Below are positions 52,319-61,630 of a stretch of DNA of 64,000 nucleotides, piece by piece; position 1 is the first letter of the stretch; every line of letters begins with the position of its first letter. The translations under genes were made by a program, and so were the position numbers. Origin of the DNA: Pedococcus cremeus (GTDB lineage: Bacteria; Actinomycetota; Actinomycetes; Actinomycetales; Dermatophilaceae); NCBI RefSeq assembly GCF_900111375.1, contig NZ_FOHB01000005.1, positions 288,843 through 352,842 of the forward strand. Direction: 5' to 3'. The notes beneath the pieces are model-generated. The model saw only the letters and a program-made list of their open reading frames with translations. It made no database searches and was not told the DNA's origin.

Positions 52319-53095
52319 TCAGCGCTGCGGTGGCTGGATGATGCGGAACATCGCCCCGGTCGGGTCGGCCAGGGTCGCCAGCCTTCCGAAGGGCGTGTCG
52401 TCGGTCGGGTGTAGCACCGACCCACCCAGCGACTGCGCCTTCTCCACGCACGCGTCGGTGTCCTCGACACCCCAGTAGATGCCCCAGAGGCCGGGCACGC
52501 CCTCGGGCAGCATGGCCGCCGCGTCCATGACTCCTGCCTGCTGCTCCCGGCCCTCGCCGAGGGTGGAGTAGCGGAAGTCGTCGGTGTCGCTCATGACCGA
52601 GGTCTGCCAGCCGAAGACGTCCTCGTAGAACCGCAGCGTCGGCTCGTAGTCGCGGGTGTGCAGCTCGAACCAGTTCGGGGTGCCGGGCTCGGCCACGACC
52701 TCGATGCCCGGGTTCTCCCTCCCCTGCCACACCCCCACGGCGGCGCCCGACGGGTCGGTGACCATCGCCATGACACCCTGCTCGGGCACGTCCATCGCCG
52801 GGACGATCACCCTGCCACCCAGCTCGGCGGCCCGCTCGACGGTGCGGCGCGCGTCGTCACTGGCGAGGTAGACCGACCACGTGTCGGGGGCGCCGCTGCT
52901 GCCGTCGTTGCGCATGCAGCCGCCGACCATCTTCCCGTCCTTGCGGAAGGTGATGTAGCCGCCGTACCTCTCCTCGTCACCGTGCTCGGCCGTCCAGCCG
53001 AACAGCTCGCCGTAGAAGTGCTCGGCACGGGCGGTGTCGGACGTGAGCAGGTCGACCCAGCAGGGGGCTCCGGTCATCGGGACTCGAGCGGGCAT
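52319..53095 (-). CDS. VOC-family protein with two glyoxalase-like domains
   Basis: 258 residues. Each half begins with a VOC strand (APCWVDLLTSDTARAEHFYG, then PNWFELHTRDYEPTLRFYED) and ends with DPSGAAVGVWQ and DPTGAMFRIIQ. This is the common actinobacterial double-domain type, sometimes annotated as hydroxylase. No substrate known. The ATG follows GGAGAG. Confidence 0.9.
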   Translation of the reverse strand: MPARVPMTGAPCWVDLLTSDTARAEHFYGELFGWTAEHGDEERYGGYITFRKDGKMVGGCMRNDGSSGAPDTWSVYLASDDARRTVERAAELGGRVIVPAMDVPEQGVMAMVTDPSGAAVGVWQGRENPGIEVVAEPGTPNWFELHTRDYEPTLRFYEDVFGWQTSVMSDTDDFRYSTLGEGREQQAGVMDAAAMLPEGVPGLWGIYWGVEDTDACVEKAQSLGGSVLHPTDDTPFGRLATLADPTGAMFRIIQPPQR

Positions 53096-53179
53096 GGTCT
53101 CTCCTTCGTCACGTGTGCCTGATGGGGCTGACGCTAGGACTGACAGCCGACAGCCACCAGTGTCATCGGCAGGACCCCG

Positions 53180-53971
53180 TCACCCCGCACAGCAGGCGCA
53201 CTGGGTCGCCAGCCGCTCGAGCAGGTCGCCGAGGCCGTGCCGTGCCCGGCCCGGCATCCGTGCCGAGGTGAGCACGGCGGGCTCCCGGACCGCCACGACC
53301 CGGTGGCCGGTCGCCCGCAGGCGGCCCACGAGCCCGTGGTCCTCCCCGTGCGGCACGGCAGGGAAGCCGCCGCACGCGGCATACGCGTCGAGTCGCACGG
53401 CGAGGTTGGCTCCGTAGACGTGCCGGTGGGCAGAGCCGTTGCCACTGCCGTTCTCGCCGCCGTCCCGGCGGTCATGGACACCCGCCTCCATGCCGCCGGC
53501 CATGATGCGCTCGTATGCCGCGAGCGCGGCCGGGTGCGCCGGCCACCCCTCGAGGTCCACCATCCCCGCCACGCCGTGAGCGGCGGCCGCGTCCGCGTGC
53601 GCGAGCAACTGGGTGACCCAGCTGCCGGGCACCACGGAGTCGGCATCGGTGCTGAACAGCCAGCGGTGCGGCGCCGGGGCCAGGTCGAGCGCCTCGCAGG
53701 CGTCGGCCACCAGGCGGCTGCGCACCGCGCCCACGGTCGTCGAGTCGTCGTCCGCGTGGCAGAAGGTCTCGAGGTCGGGCCACGCTGCGAGCGCGTCGGT
53801 CACCACCTCGGCGGTGCGGTCGGTGCTGCGGTGCACGGCCACGGCCACCGCCGCCCGCTCGACGGGCCCGTGCGCCCGGGCCCGGCGCAGGGCCACGGCG
53901 ACGCTGTCGAGGCACGACACCACCCTCTGCTCCTCGTCGCGGGCGGGCACGGCCACGAGCACGTCGGTCAC
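53180..53971 (-). CDS. Family 2 glycosyltransferase
   Basis: 263 residues of the GT-A fold. VLVAVPARDEEQRVVSCLDS opens the nucleotide-sugar site, WLFSTDADSVVPGSW holds the DxD metal motif and VPHGEDHGLVGRLRATGH the ED acid pair with a QxxRW-like region. There are no membrane helices, so it acts in the cytosol. It is the last gene of the four-gene cluster, with a 4-bp overlap with the acyl-CoA-dehydrogenase-like gene, so the sugar is probably transferred onto the product of the other three enzymes. Confidence 0.88.
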   Translation of the reverse strand: MTDVLVAVPARDEEQRVVSCLDSVAVALRRARAHGPVERAAVAVAVHRSTDRTAEVVTDALAAWPDLETFCHADDDSTTVGAVRSRLVADACEALDLAPAPHRWLFSTDADSVVPGSWVTQLLAHADAAAAHGVAGMVDLEGWPAHPAALAAYERIMAGGMEAGVHDRRDGGENGSGNGSAHRHVYGANLAVRLDAYAACGGFPAVPHGEDHGLVGRLRATGHRVVAVREPAVLTSARMPGRARHGLGDLLERLATQCACCAG

Positions 53972-54963
53972 CGCAGGCCGCCGAGGAACATGGCGTCGCC
54001 GTCGGTACTCTGCTGCCGCACGTAGAGGTCGAGGTCGTCGACCGCGTGGGTGAGCGGGCCGTCGAAGGCCAGCCCGGCCGGCCCCGCGACCGCCCGGGCC
54101 TGGTCGAGCAGCCGCCGCACCGCCGCGCCGACCACGGCACGCGACTCCGTGGCGAGCGCCTGCAGCCCATCCGGCGGCACGTCGCCGGTGTCGAGACGGT
54201 CCGCAGCGGCGGCGACCGCAGCGGCTGCGGTGACGAGGTCGGTGCGCAGGTGACCCAGCCGCAGCTGCACGGCGGGGGACGGCGCCGCCTCACCCACGTG
54301 CTGCAGGACCAGGTCGGCCACGCGGGCGCCGCCGCCCACCCAGACCGCGGCGACGCCGACCCCGCCCGGGAAGAAGCCCGGCCGGCCGAGGTAGAAGCCC
54401 GCGTCGCCGACCTGCGTCGCATCCTCGTCGGGCACGTCGTGGTCGAGGTGGATGGTGTGCGAGTGCGACAGCCGCATCGCGCTGGTCTGCCACGCCGAGT
54501 CGTCGACGGGCCAGTCGGGCACCGGCACGTCGAGCAGCACGCTGGTCTCGTCGTCGAGCCACACCGGCACGAGCGCGCGGTCGAGCAACCCGGCACCCGA
54601 GGCGAACCGGAGCGTGCCCTCGAGGTGCCAGCCGGCGTCGATGCGACCGGCGCGGATGCCCGTGCCGCGGGAGCGCGAGGCCCACACGCCGTACAGGCAC
54701 CCGGCCGAGGGCGTCGTGCCGGCCTGGGCGTGGATGCGCAGGGCATCGACATGGCCTTCGGTGAGCCGCGACAGCGGGACGTCGGTGCGTCCCAGCGCCT
54801 CGAGGGCCTCCACGAGCTCGGGCCAGGCCAGGTCGGTCCAGTCCCGCTGGGCGGCCAGGTGTCGCACCGCCCTGGCGAGCGCGGCGGCGTCGGCGTCGTC
54901 GCGCTCGTGTCCGTCCGGCAGCTCGAGCGGAGGGGGCAGGGGCACCGTGGTGGTGAACGTCAT
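53968..54963 (-). CDS. Acyl-CoA-dehydrogenase-like protein of the PIG-L cluster
   Basis: 331 residues with weak overall similarity to the acyl-CoA dehydrogenase superfamily (helical N-terminus, GCLYGVWASRSRGTGIRAGR in the FAD region, helical C-terminal bundle). GFYLGRPGFFPGGVGVAAVW is the linker to the C-terminal domain. The usual catalytic Glu could not be placed. The ATG overlaps the methyltransferase stop by 4 bp. Its substrate in this pathway is unknown. Confidence 0.75.
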   Translation of the reverse strand: MTFTTTVPLPPPLELPDGHERDDADAAALARAVRHLAAQRDWTDLAWPELVEALEALGRTDVPLSRLTEGHVDALRIHAQAGTTPSAGCLYGVWASRSRGTGIRAGRIDAGWHLEGTLRFASGAGLLDRALVPVWLDDETSVLLDVPVPDWPVDDSAWQTSAMRLSHSHTIHLDHDVPDEDATQVGDAGFYLGRPGFFPGGVGVAAVWVGGGARVADLVLQHVGEAAPSPAVQLRLGHLRTDLVTAAAAVAAAADRLDTGDVPPDGLQALATESRAVVGAAVRRLLDQARAVAGPAGLAFDGPLTHAVDDLDLYVRQQSTDGDAMFLGGLR

Positions 54964-55535
54964 GGGCGCACCCACGAGGCCGCGACGAAGTGGCGGTCGT
55001 CGTGCCAGACCACGCGTTCCCACCCGCGTTCGCGCAGCACGCCGTCGGCCTCCTCGGTCGCCGCCGCACCGGCGAGGAATGCGTCGTCGGGGTGGTGCCG
55101 CCAGTGCACGACCACCAGCTCGGCGGAGGGCCTCGCCGCCGCCGCGACAGCGTCCAGCGCGCGGATCCGGTCGGCCTCGGGCAGGTAGTAGAGGACCTCG
55201 GCGAGCACCACGAGGTCGGGCGCCTCAGCCAGTGGCGGCACCTCCGGCAGCGCGTTGACCACGACCGAGGCCGAGGCGTCGGACAGCAGGTCGCGGGTCA
55301 GGGCCACCGCCCGCGCAGAGGCGTCGCTGGCGGTCACCCGCTCGCACCGACGAGAGAGCGCGAGCGCGAGGTCACCGGTCCCACTGGCGGCGTCCCACGC
55401 GTGGGCGTACCGCTCCCGGGCCAGCAGCGCCAGCACCACCGCCTCCTTGCGGCGTTCGTACCAGCTGTCCCGGACGTTCCACGGGTCCGGGTCCGCGGCA
55501 TACATCGCGTCGAAGTCGGGTGGCTGCACGGTCAC
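54960..55535 (-). CDS. NodS-like SAM-dependent methyltransferase
   Basis: 191 residues. DPWNVRDSWYERRKEAVV is the NodS-family start, DAASGTGDLALAL the SAM-binding glycine loop and LVVLAEVLYYLPEAD the motif II region. NodS N-methylates the deacetylated glucosamine of Nod factors, and the neighbouring deacetylase fits such a step. It starts 8 bp after the PIG-L stop. Confidence 0.88.
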   Translation of the reverse strand: MTVQPPDFDAMYAADPDPWNVRDSWYERRKEAVVLALLARERYAHAWDAASGTGDLALALSRRCERVTASDASARAVALTRDLLSDASASVVVNALPEVPPLAEAPDLVVLAEVLYYLPEADRIRALDAVAAAARPSAELVVVHWRHHPDDAFLAGAAATEEADGVLRERGWERVVWHDDRHFVAASWVRP

Positions 55536-55542
55536 CGCCTCC

Positions 55543-56271
55543 TCACCCGAGCACCAGCTGGGCGTGGTGGTGGGCGAGCAGGAGGGGAGGCACCACCGGC
55601 CCCAGGCCGGCCCGGATCGGCTCGAGCTGCGAGGGGTATGCCGCCAGCGCCAGCTCGCGGGCAGCCTCGGCGTCCGGCCCGGTCACCACCACCGACCAGC
55701 GGTCACCCGTGGCGGCGACCGTCTCGGGCGCCATCCAGTACGGCATCCAGACGGGGTACTCGAGCAGGGTCGCGCCACGCTCACGGACCGCGACGGCAGC
55801 GGCTCGGCCGGCCGCCTCGTGGTCGGAGTGCGGGTCGTGCCGCCACGGGGCGAGCAGCACGTCACCGGGGTTCAGCTCGGCGGCGAGGGCGGCCGCCATG
55901 ACGTCGGCCATCGCCGCAACCGCCCCGTCGGGGCAGAGCCGGTGCGGGCCGGTCCTCGCGCCCAGCAGGGCGGCAGCGGTGCGCCACTCGGCCAGGCGCA
56001 GCTCGGCCAGCCCGGGCTCCTGCACGCCCACCTCGTCGAGGCACGCCTCGCCGGCGGTCAGCGTCAGCGACAGCACCGGCCCGCGAGTGCGCGCCCACTC
56101 CGCCACCAACCGGCCGGCCCCGATGGTCTCGTCGTCCGGGTGCGCCCCCACGACGACCAGCCGGGTGCTCTCCGGAGGCACGAGGTCGGCGAGCGCACGT
56201 CGAGGTGCGTCGGCCACGGCCTCCGCCCAGGCCTCCACCGGCAGACCCGTGGGGGTCACGGTCAGGGACAT
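55543..56271 (-). CDS. PIG-L family N-acetylglucosaminyl-type deacetylase
   Basis: 242 residues. VVVGAHPDDETIGAG is the zinc-binding AHPDDE motif and PWRHDPHSDHEAAGRAA the second metal His region. The family removes acetyl from GlcNAc-inositol, mycothiol precursors or chitooligosaccharides. It is the first gene of the NodS-ACAD-GT2 cluster and overlaps the end of the kinase gene upstream by 10 bp. The ATG at 56271 begins MSLTVTPTGLPVEAW. Confidence 0.9.
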   Translation of the reverse strand: MSLTVTPTGLPVEAWAEAVADAPRRALADLVPPESTRLVVVGAHPDDETIGAGRLVAEWARTRGPVLSLTLTAGEACLDEVGVQEPGLAELRLAEWRTAAALLGARTGPHRLCPDGAVAAMADVMAAALAAELNPGDVLLAPWRHDPHSDHEAAGRAAAVAVRERGATLLEYPVWMPYWMAPETVAATGDRWSVVVTGPDAEAARELALAAYPSQLEPIRAGLGPVVPPLLLAHHHAQLVLG

Positions 56272-56969
56272 GCGCCGAGCGTAGGCGTGGTCACGGCAGG
56301 TCGCTCGACGTCGGCGTTGTCGACCACCACGTCGGCCCGGGTCCAGGGGGCTCGTTCGGTGAAGTAGCGCCGCTGGGCGTGCACGTAGCGTGCCATCGTC
56401 GGGTGCTTGGGGTCCGGGTGGGTGCCGTCGCGCGCCGCCATCCGCTTCGCCGTGACGTCGAAGGGCACGTCGAGGAACACGGTGAAATCCCACAGGCCCT
56501 CGAGCTCCTGCCGGTGCAGGAACAACCCGTCGACGACGAGCACCGCCCCCGGAGGGGCGGTCGCGAACGGCTCGTCGAGCACCTCGTCGGTGGCCAGGTC
56601 GTGCCCGCGAGGGCGGTACCTGCCCGAGCCACCCGGCCCCAGAGGCCGCAGCACCTCCGCCGCGAACCGCGGGTAGTCGAAGGAGTCGAGCCAGAAGCCC
56701 TCCGGCGAGGAGCGCCCACGCCGGTAGCGCACCTCCCGGACGTGGTGGAAGTCGTCGAGCGAGACCTGCACGACGTCGCGCCCCGCTGTCCGCAGTGCGT
56801 CGGCGAGCTCGGCGGCGAAGACCGTCTTGCCGGACCCGTCGACGCCGTCGACCCCGAGCCGGGTGCAGGCGCCGTCGGTGGCGTCAGGGACGAGGCCGGC
56901 CACCTGTGCCAGCACCGCCGCTCGAGCCGGCGTCACCTCACGCGCTGACGTCTCCTGCCGAGCCGTCAC
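56262..56969 (-). CDS. Uridine kinase-like P-loop kinase
   Basis: 235 residues. LGVDGVDGSGKTVFAAEL is the Walker A region, SLDDFHHVREVRYRRGR the DDF substrate motif and VLVVDGLFLHR Walker B. Family members phosphorylate nucleosides or other small alcohols. It overlaps both neighbours, so it may be cotranscribed with the PIG-L cluster. Confidence 0.88.
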   Translation of the reverse strand: MTARQETSAREVTPARAAVLAQVAGLVPDATDGACTRLGVDGVDGSGKTVFAAELADALRTAGRDVVQVSLDDFHHVREVRYRRGRSSPEGFWLDSFDYPRFAAEVLRPLGPGGSGRYRPRGHDLATDEVLDEPFATAPPGAVLVVDGLFLHRQELEGLWDFTVFLDVPFDVTAKRMAARDGTHPDPKHPTMARYVHAQRRYFTERAPWTRADVVVDNADVERPAVTTPTLGACP

Positions 56970-57547
56970 CCGGGCAGCATCCAGCGCAGCACCGTCACCG
57001 CGCCGACGATGGCGCAGACGACGAAGAGGAGGGCCAGCACCACGGTGATGACGACCGCGGCGTCCACGCCGCCACCACCGTCCTGCGACGGCGCGCTGGG
57101 GGCGGGCCGGGTCGGGGTGCGATCGGCGCCGGCGCGGCGGCGCAGGGCCTCCACCCGGGGGTTGCCGGGGTTGTCACGCACGGTCCGGGGCAGGCTGCGC
57201 CACATCTGGTCGAAGTGGTCGTTGTGGCGCTCGCGCCAGGCCTCGATCGCCTCGTCGACGTCCTGGCCGCGCCGGCCCGTGCCGAACCAGGCGGCACCGG
57301 CCGCGGGCATGTCGCCCATGGCGTAGTGCACCTCACCGAGCAGCTCGAGCGCCTCGGGGTCGAGGTTGTCGGTGAGGTGGCCGGTGAGCCGGTCGCGCGC
57401 CTTCCAGGCACGCCCGGCGGCGAGGTCGGCGCGGGCGCGCTCCACCGCGCCGCTGTGGTGCTCGAGTTCGGGCCTGTCGGTGCCGCCGACAGGGGTGGGC
57501 GTGTCGCGCTCGGCCGGGGACGGGGTCTGCTGGCTGTCGTCGCTCAC
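56966..57547 (-). CDS. TPR-like membrane-anchored protein (possible DUF6584)
   Basis: 193 residues. Residues 30-130 form a helical repeat (ARADLAAGRAWKARDRLTGH, ALELLGEVHYAMGDMPAAGA) and a C-terminal helix (VITVVLALLFVVCAIVGAV) anchors it. Function unknown. Its stop overlaps the uridine-kinase start by 4 bp. Confidence 0.75.
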   Translation of the reverse strand: MSDDSQQTPSPAERDTPTPVGGTDRPELEHHSGAVERARADLAAGRAWKARDRLTGHLTDNLDPEALELLGEVHYAMGDMPAAGAAWFGTGRRGQDVDEAIEAWRERHNDHFDQMWRSLPRTVRDNPGNPRVEALRRRAGADRTPTRPAPSAPSQDGGGGVDAAVVITVVLALLFVVCAIVGAVTVLRWMLPG

Positions 57548-57788
57548 AGCCGTGAGTATGCCGCGTGCGAGCCGTGCCGGCCCCGCGGCACCATCACGGT
57601 CGGCACGGCCGGACGCGTCGGCTGCCCCACGTCGCGGGCCTCACGCGACGCCGACGTCGACAAGCGGCCAGGGGAAGCGGGGTCATCCGCCTCGGATGAT
57701 GTCGAGGCCAACCGCGCTGCGAAGACTGGCCACGCGCCCCCGGCACCCTCGCCGGCGGACCACAGGACACCAGGACGGGAGAGCCGAG

Positions 57789-58328
57789 ATGGCCAAGCAG
57801 GAGAAGGACACCCTCTACGTGATCGCCGCCGCCTACGACGACGTCGACGCGGCAGTCGCCGACTACGAGGCAGTCAAGGCCCTTTACAAGGAGGTCAAGA
57901 CCTCCCACGACTTCGACGCCGCAGTGGTGGCCAAGGAGGAGGACGGCAAGGTCCGCATCGTCAAGAAGCACGAGCAGCCCACCCGGCACGGCGCGGCCGT
58001 CGGGCTCGGCTGGGGCCTGGCCGTAGGGGTCACCGCTGCCCTCTTCCCGCCGGTGGGCATCGGCCTCGCCACGGCCGGTGCGGGCGGTGCCGCGATCGGC
58101 GCAGTCGCCGGGCACGCGAGCGGTGGCATGTCGCGCGACGACCTCAAGGAGCTGGGCGAGACCCTCGACGCCGGGCAGGCCGGCCTCGTCGTGGTCTACG
58201 AGACCAACCTCGCGGACCAGGTGGCCGCCAACATCAAGGCCGCCAACCGGCTCGTCTCCCGGGCCACCGACATGGCGGCCGACGAGCTCGCAGCCGAGAT
58301 GAAGGCCGCCGAGAAGGCCTCCGCCTAG
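57789..58328 (+). CDS. DUF1269-family membrane protein
   Basis: 179 residues. The family start DTLYVIAAAYDDVDAAVADY is followed by KVRIVKKHEQPTRHGAAVG and a Gly/Ala-rich hydrophobic segment (GWGLAVGVTAALFPPVGIG, AGGAAIGAVAGHASGG), then SRDDLKELGETLDAGQAGLV. It is probably membrane-associated and of unknown role, often stress related. GGGAGAG precedes the ATG. Confidence 0.88.
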   Translation: MAKQEKDTLYVIAAAYDDVDAAVADYEAVKALYKEVKTSHDFDAAVVAKEEDGKVRIVKKHEQPTRHGAAVGLGWGLAVGVTAALFPPVGIGLATAGAGGAAIGAVAGHASGGMSRDDLKELGETLDAGQAGLVVVYETNLADQVAANIKAANRLVSRATDMAADELAAEMKAAEKASA

Positions 58329-58396
58329 AGTCCGGGCCTCCGGCCAGAGTCGTCGGAGGCACGGGGCGAATCTCCGGGGCGCTTGTCGCCGAGGGC

Positions 58397-59029
58397 TCAG
58401 GGCTCGCTGACGTCGACGACCACCTCGTTGCGCCGCAGGAACCACGGCTTGAACGGCGGGTCGTAGCGCAGCCACCGTGGCACGCCGACAGGCTCCAAGC
58501 CGGCCCGGCCCACGGCCTCGAGCAGGCGGTCGCGGTGCTCCTCGAAGGCCGAGCCGCTCCACCGGCCGGAGTACCGGATGGCCGCCGCGAGGGCCGGCGG
58601 CACGGCCCGCAGGCTCACCCGCTCGTCGGCGGGCTCGGGCGCGGTCGCCGCCGTCAGGCCGGATGGGAGCACGAAGCCCACGGTGAACGACCGCTCCTGC
58701 GCCTCCCCCACCCCCTCGTCGGTGGACCGGGCAAGCGCCTCCTGCTGCTCCTCTTCCTCCTGGACGACGGGCGCGGTCATCGCGACCCGCTCGCCGCCAC
58801 CACGCCCTCGGCGCGCACGCTCCTGCACCACCGGAGCAGTCATGGCCACCTTGCTGCGCGAGCGGTTGTCGCCGCTGATGTAGGCGAACAGCGGCGCGAA
58901 GGCCAGGTTTCCGGCGCCGGTGAGGGAGCCACGGATGGTGACCTCGGCGACGGCGTGCTCGGGGTAGCGGCGCAGCTCCACCCCGTCGGTGAGGTGCCCC
59001 ACGACGTCGTACGGCAGCTGCTCGGTCAC
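58397..59029 (-). CDS. SOUL haem-binding family protein with internal duplication
   Basis: 210 residues. VELRRYPEHAVAEVTI and FAPLFAYISGDNRSRSKVAM are SOUL motifs, and the end (GLEPVGVPRWLRYDPPFKPW and FLRRNEVVVDV) is canonical. The conserved MTAPV segment occurs twice, as VAMTAPVVQERARRG and VAMTAPVVQEEEEQQ, about 20 residues apart. SOUL proteins bind haem or porphyrin. The duplication enlarges a surface loop rather than the core. Confidence 0.88.
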   Translation of the reverse strand: MTEQLPYDVVGHLTDGVELRRYPEHAVAEVTIRGSLTGAGNLAFAPLFAYISGDNRSRSKVAMTAPVVQERARRGRGGGERVAMTAPVVQEEEEQQEALARSTDEGVGEAQERSFTVGFVLPSGLTAATAPEPADERVSLRAVPPALAAAIRYSGRWSGSAFEEHRDRLLEAVGRAGLEPVGVPRWLRYDPPFKPWFLRRNEVVVDVSEP

Positions 59030-59133
59030 GACTCGAGGCTACGCGCGGGCACGGCTGCCCCCACGGGTCGGAGGGCCCGTCGAGGATGCAGAAAGCGACC
59101 CCACCGGCCCGCGGACTCTGGCACCATCCACCC

Positions 59134-59580
59134 GTGCTGATTCGCGGGGGCGTTGGCGTCGGGGTGGTCCTGTTCGGCGTGTGGGTGTACTGCCTGCTCG
59201 ACGTGATCATGGCTGACGAGTACCGGATCCGGAACCTCTCCAAGGCCACCTGGATCATGATCGTGCTCTTCACCTTCGAGGTGGGTGCGGTCGCCTGGCT
59301 CGTGGCGGGGCGCCCGCAGGGACCGGCCCGCAGCCTCCCCTACAAGGGGAACACCGGCCGCCCGGTGCCGACGTACCCCGAGTACGACCGGCCCGACCGC
59401 TTCGCCGCGACCAACCCCGACGACGACGAGGCGTTCCTGCGCCAGGTGCGGGAGCGAGCCGAGGCACAGCGACGCGCGGCCAAGGAGCAGCGCGAGGCCC
59501 GCGAGCGGGCGGCGGACGAGCAGGAGGCCCGCCGCCCCGACGCCGGCCCGGCGGATGAGGACGGGCGCGAGCGGACCTGA
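59134..59580 (+). CDS. PLDc_N domain membrane protein
   Basis: 148 residues. Two N-terminal membrane helices ([19 protein letters not shown] and [20 protein letters not shown]) form the PLDc_N domain. A highly charged coiled tail follows ([20 protein letters not shown]). The GTG at 59134 is preferred because the first helix starts there. Role unknown. Confidence 0.84.
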   Translation: MLIRGGVGVGVVLFGVWVYCLLDVIMADEYRIRNLSKATWIMIVLFTFEVGAVAWLVAGRPQGPARSLPYKGNTGRPVPTYPEYDRPDRFAATNPDDDEAFLRQVRERAEAQRRAAKEQREARERAADEQEARRPDAGPADEDGRERT

Positions 59581-59675
59581 GGCGCGCGGCATACGACCCG
59601 GGTCTGGAGCGTCCGCACGGCCCGAACCGGGCCACGGCACAGCGGCACAGGTCACGCGGAGCGGGGTTGCTTTTG

Positions 59676-59713
59676 TTACCCACCGGTATCACCATGGAAG
59701 TTACCGGCTGGTA
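59676..59713. promoter_or_regulatory. Tandem TTACC-N4-GGTA operators
   Basis: Two half-palindromes, TTACC-CACC-GGTA (59676-59684... GGTA at 59685-59688) and TTACC-GGCT-GGTA (59701-59713). They are centred 25 bp apart, directly upstream of the acyl-CoA dehydrogenase. The form suits a TetR-type repressor of fatty-acid genes. Confidence 0.6.
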
Positions 59714-59755
59714 CGCCGGCCGACACTGCTGTCCGAACACGTGGAGGATCCGGCC

Positions 59756-61630
59756 ATGGGCCACTACAAGAGCAACCTGCGCGACCTGGAGTTCAACCTT
59801 TTCGAGGTCTTCGGCCGGCAGGACGTGCTGGGCCACGGGCCCTACTCCGAGCTCGACGCCGACACCGCGCGGGAGATGCTCAAGGAGGTCGCCCGCCTCT
59901 CCGAGAACGAGCTCGCCGCCTCGTTCGCCGAGGCCGACCGGAACCCGCCGGTCTACGACCCGAAGACCTACTCGGTCACCATGCCCGAGGCCTTCGCCAA
60001 GAGCTACCAGGCCTACGTCGACTCCGGGTTCTGGAGCGTCGACGTGCCCGGTGAGCTCGACGGCACGGTCGCCCCGCCGTCGCTGAAGTGGGCCATGAAC
60101 GAGATGGTGCTCGGCGCCAACCCCGCCATCGCGATGTTCGCCGCGTCCTACTCCTTCGGCAGGCTGCTCTACATCCTCGGCAACGACGAGCAGAAGAAGC
60201 TGGCCCGCTGGATCGTCGAGAAGGGCTGGCACTGCACGATGGTGCTGACCGAGCCCGACGCGGGTTCCGATGTCGGCGCCGGCCGCACCAAGGCCGTGCA
60301 GAACGAGGACGGCACCTGGAACATCACCGGCGTCAAGCGGTTCATCACCTCGGCCGAGTCCGACATGACCGACAACGTCGTGCACTTCGTGCTCGCCCGG
60401 CCCGAGGGCGCCGGGCCGGGCACCAAGGGCCTGTCGCTGTTCATCGTGCCGAAGTTCCACGTCGACCTCGAGACCGGTGAGCTCGGCGAGCGCAACGGCG
60501 CCTACGTCACCAACGTCGAGCACAAGATGGGCCTGAAGGTCTCGACCACGTGCGAGATCACCTTCGGCGACAAGGAGCCGGCCGTCGGCAGCCTGCTCGG
60601 CGACACCCACGACGGCATCGCCCAGATGTTCCGGGTCATCGAGCACGCGCGAATGCTGGTGGGCACCAAGGCCATCTCGACGCTGTCGACCGCCTACCTC
60701 AACGCGCTCGACTACGCGAAGCAGCGCGTGCAGGGCGCCGACCTGACCCAGATGACCGACAAGAACGCCCCGCGTGTCACCATCACCCACCACCCCGACG
60801 TGCGCCGCTCGCTCATGACGCAGAAGGCCTACGCCGAGGGCCTGCGCGCGCTGGTGCTCTTCACCGCCACGCAGCAGGACATCGTCGACCAGGCCCAGCT
60901 CGAGACCGGCGCGGAGTCACTCGAGAAGGACAGCCCGGCCGAGATGGCCAACCGGGTCAACGACCTGCTGCTCCCGATCGTCAAGGGCGTCGGCTCCGAG
61001 CGGGCGTGGGTGCTGCTGGGCACCGAGTCGCTGCAGACCCTCGGCGGCTCCGGCTTCCTGCAGGACTACCCGATCGAGCAGTACATCCGCGACGCCAAGA
61101 TCGACACCCTCTACGAGGGCACCACCGCGATCCAGGGCCAGGACTTCTTCTTCCGCAAGATCATGCGCGACAAGGCGCAGGCCCTAACGCACATCGCCAT
61201 GCAGATCCAGGAGTTCGCCAAGAACCTTGGCGCCACCGGCGGCAGCCTCGACACCGAGCGTGAGCTGCTCGGCAAGGGCCTCGAGGACGTCCAGGGCATC
61301 CTCGGCTACATGGTCGGCGAGCTCATGAAGTCCGACCCGCGCCAGGACGGCTCCGACGTCCGCAACCTCTACAAGGTCGGCCAGAACACCTCGCGCCTGC
61401 TGATGGCCGCTGGTGACCTCGTCATCGGCTGGCTGCTGCTGCGCCAGGCCGAGGTCGCCCAGGCGGCGCTCGAGGCCGGCACCTCCGAGAAGGACCGCGA
61501 CTTCTACGAGGGCAAGGTCGCTGCGGCGAAGTTCTTCGCGCGCAACGTCCTTCCCAAGATCGCGGCCGAGCGCCAGATCGCCGAGGCGACCGACAACGCC
61601 CTCATGGACGTGCCGGAGTCGGCCTTCTGA
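59756..61630 (+). CDS. Acyl-CoA dehydrogenase, long FadE5-like type
   Basis: First step of fatty-acid beta-oxidation. 624 residues, like mycobacterial FadE5 (about 611), longer than ordinary enzymes. [19 protein letters not shown] is the FAD/substrate motif, [16 protein letters not shown] follows, and [16 protein letters not shown] holds the conserved Glu region. A ~130-residue helical C-terminal extension is the FadE5 hallmark. The ATG at 59756 ([20 protein letters not shown]) is supported by GGAGGATCC. Monocistronic, with its own operator and terminator. Confidence 0.95.
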   Translation: MGHYKSNLRDLEFNLFEVFGRQDVLGHGPYSELDADTAREMLKEVARLSENELAASFAEADRNPPVYDPKTYSVTMPEAFAKSYQAYVDSGFWSVDVPGELDGTVAPPSLKWAMNEMVLGANPAIAMFAASYSFGRLLYILGNDEQKKLARWIVEKGWHCTMVLTEPDAGSDVGAGRTKAVQNEDGTWNITGVKRFITSAESDMTDNVVHFVLARPEGAGPGTKGLSLFIVPKFHVDLETGELGERNGAYVTNVEHKMGLKVSTTCEITFGDKEPAVGSLLGDTHDGIAQMFRVIEHARMLVGTKAISTLSTAYLNALDYAKQRVQGADLTQMTDKNAPRVTITHHPDVRRSLMTQKAYAEGLRALVLFTATQQDIVDQAQLETGAESLEKDSPAEMANRVNDLLLPIVKGVGSERAWVLLGTESLQTLGGSGFLQDYPIEQYIRDAKIDTLYEGTTAIQGQDFFFRKIMRDKAQALTHIAMQIQEFAKNLGATGGSLDTERELLGKGLEDVQGILGYMVGELMKSDPRQDGSDVRNLYKVGQNTSRLLMAAGDLVIGWLLLRQAEVAQAALEAGTSEKDRDFYEGKVAAAKFFARNVLPKIAAERQIAEATDNALMDVPESAF

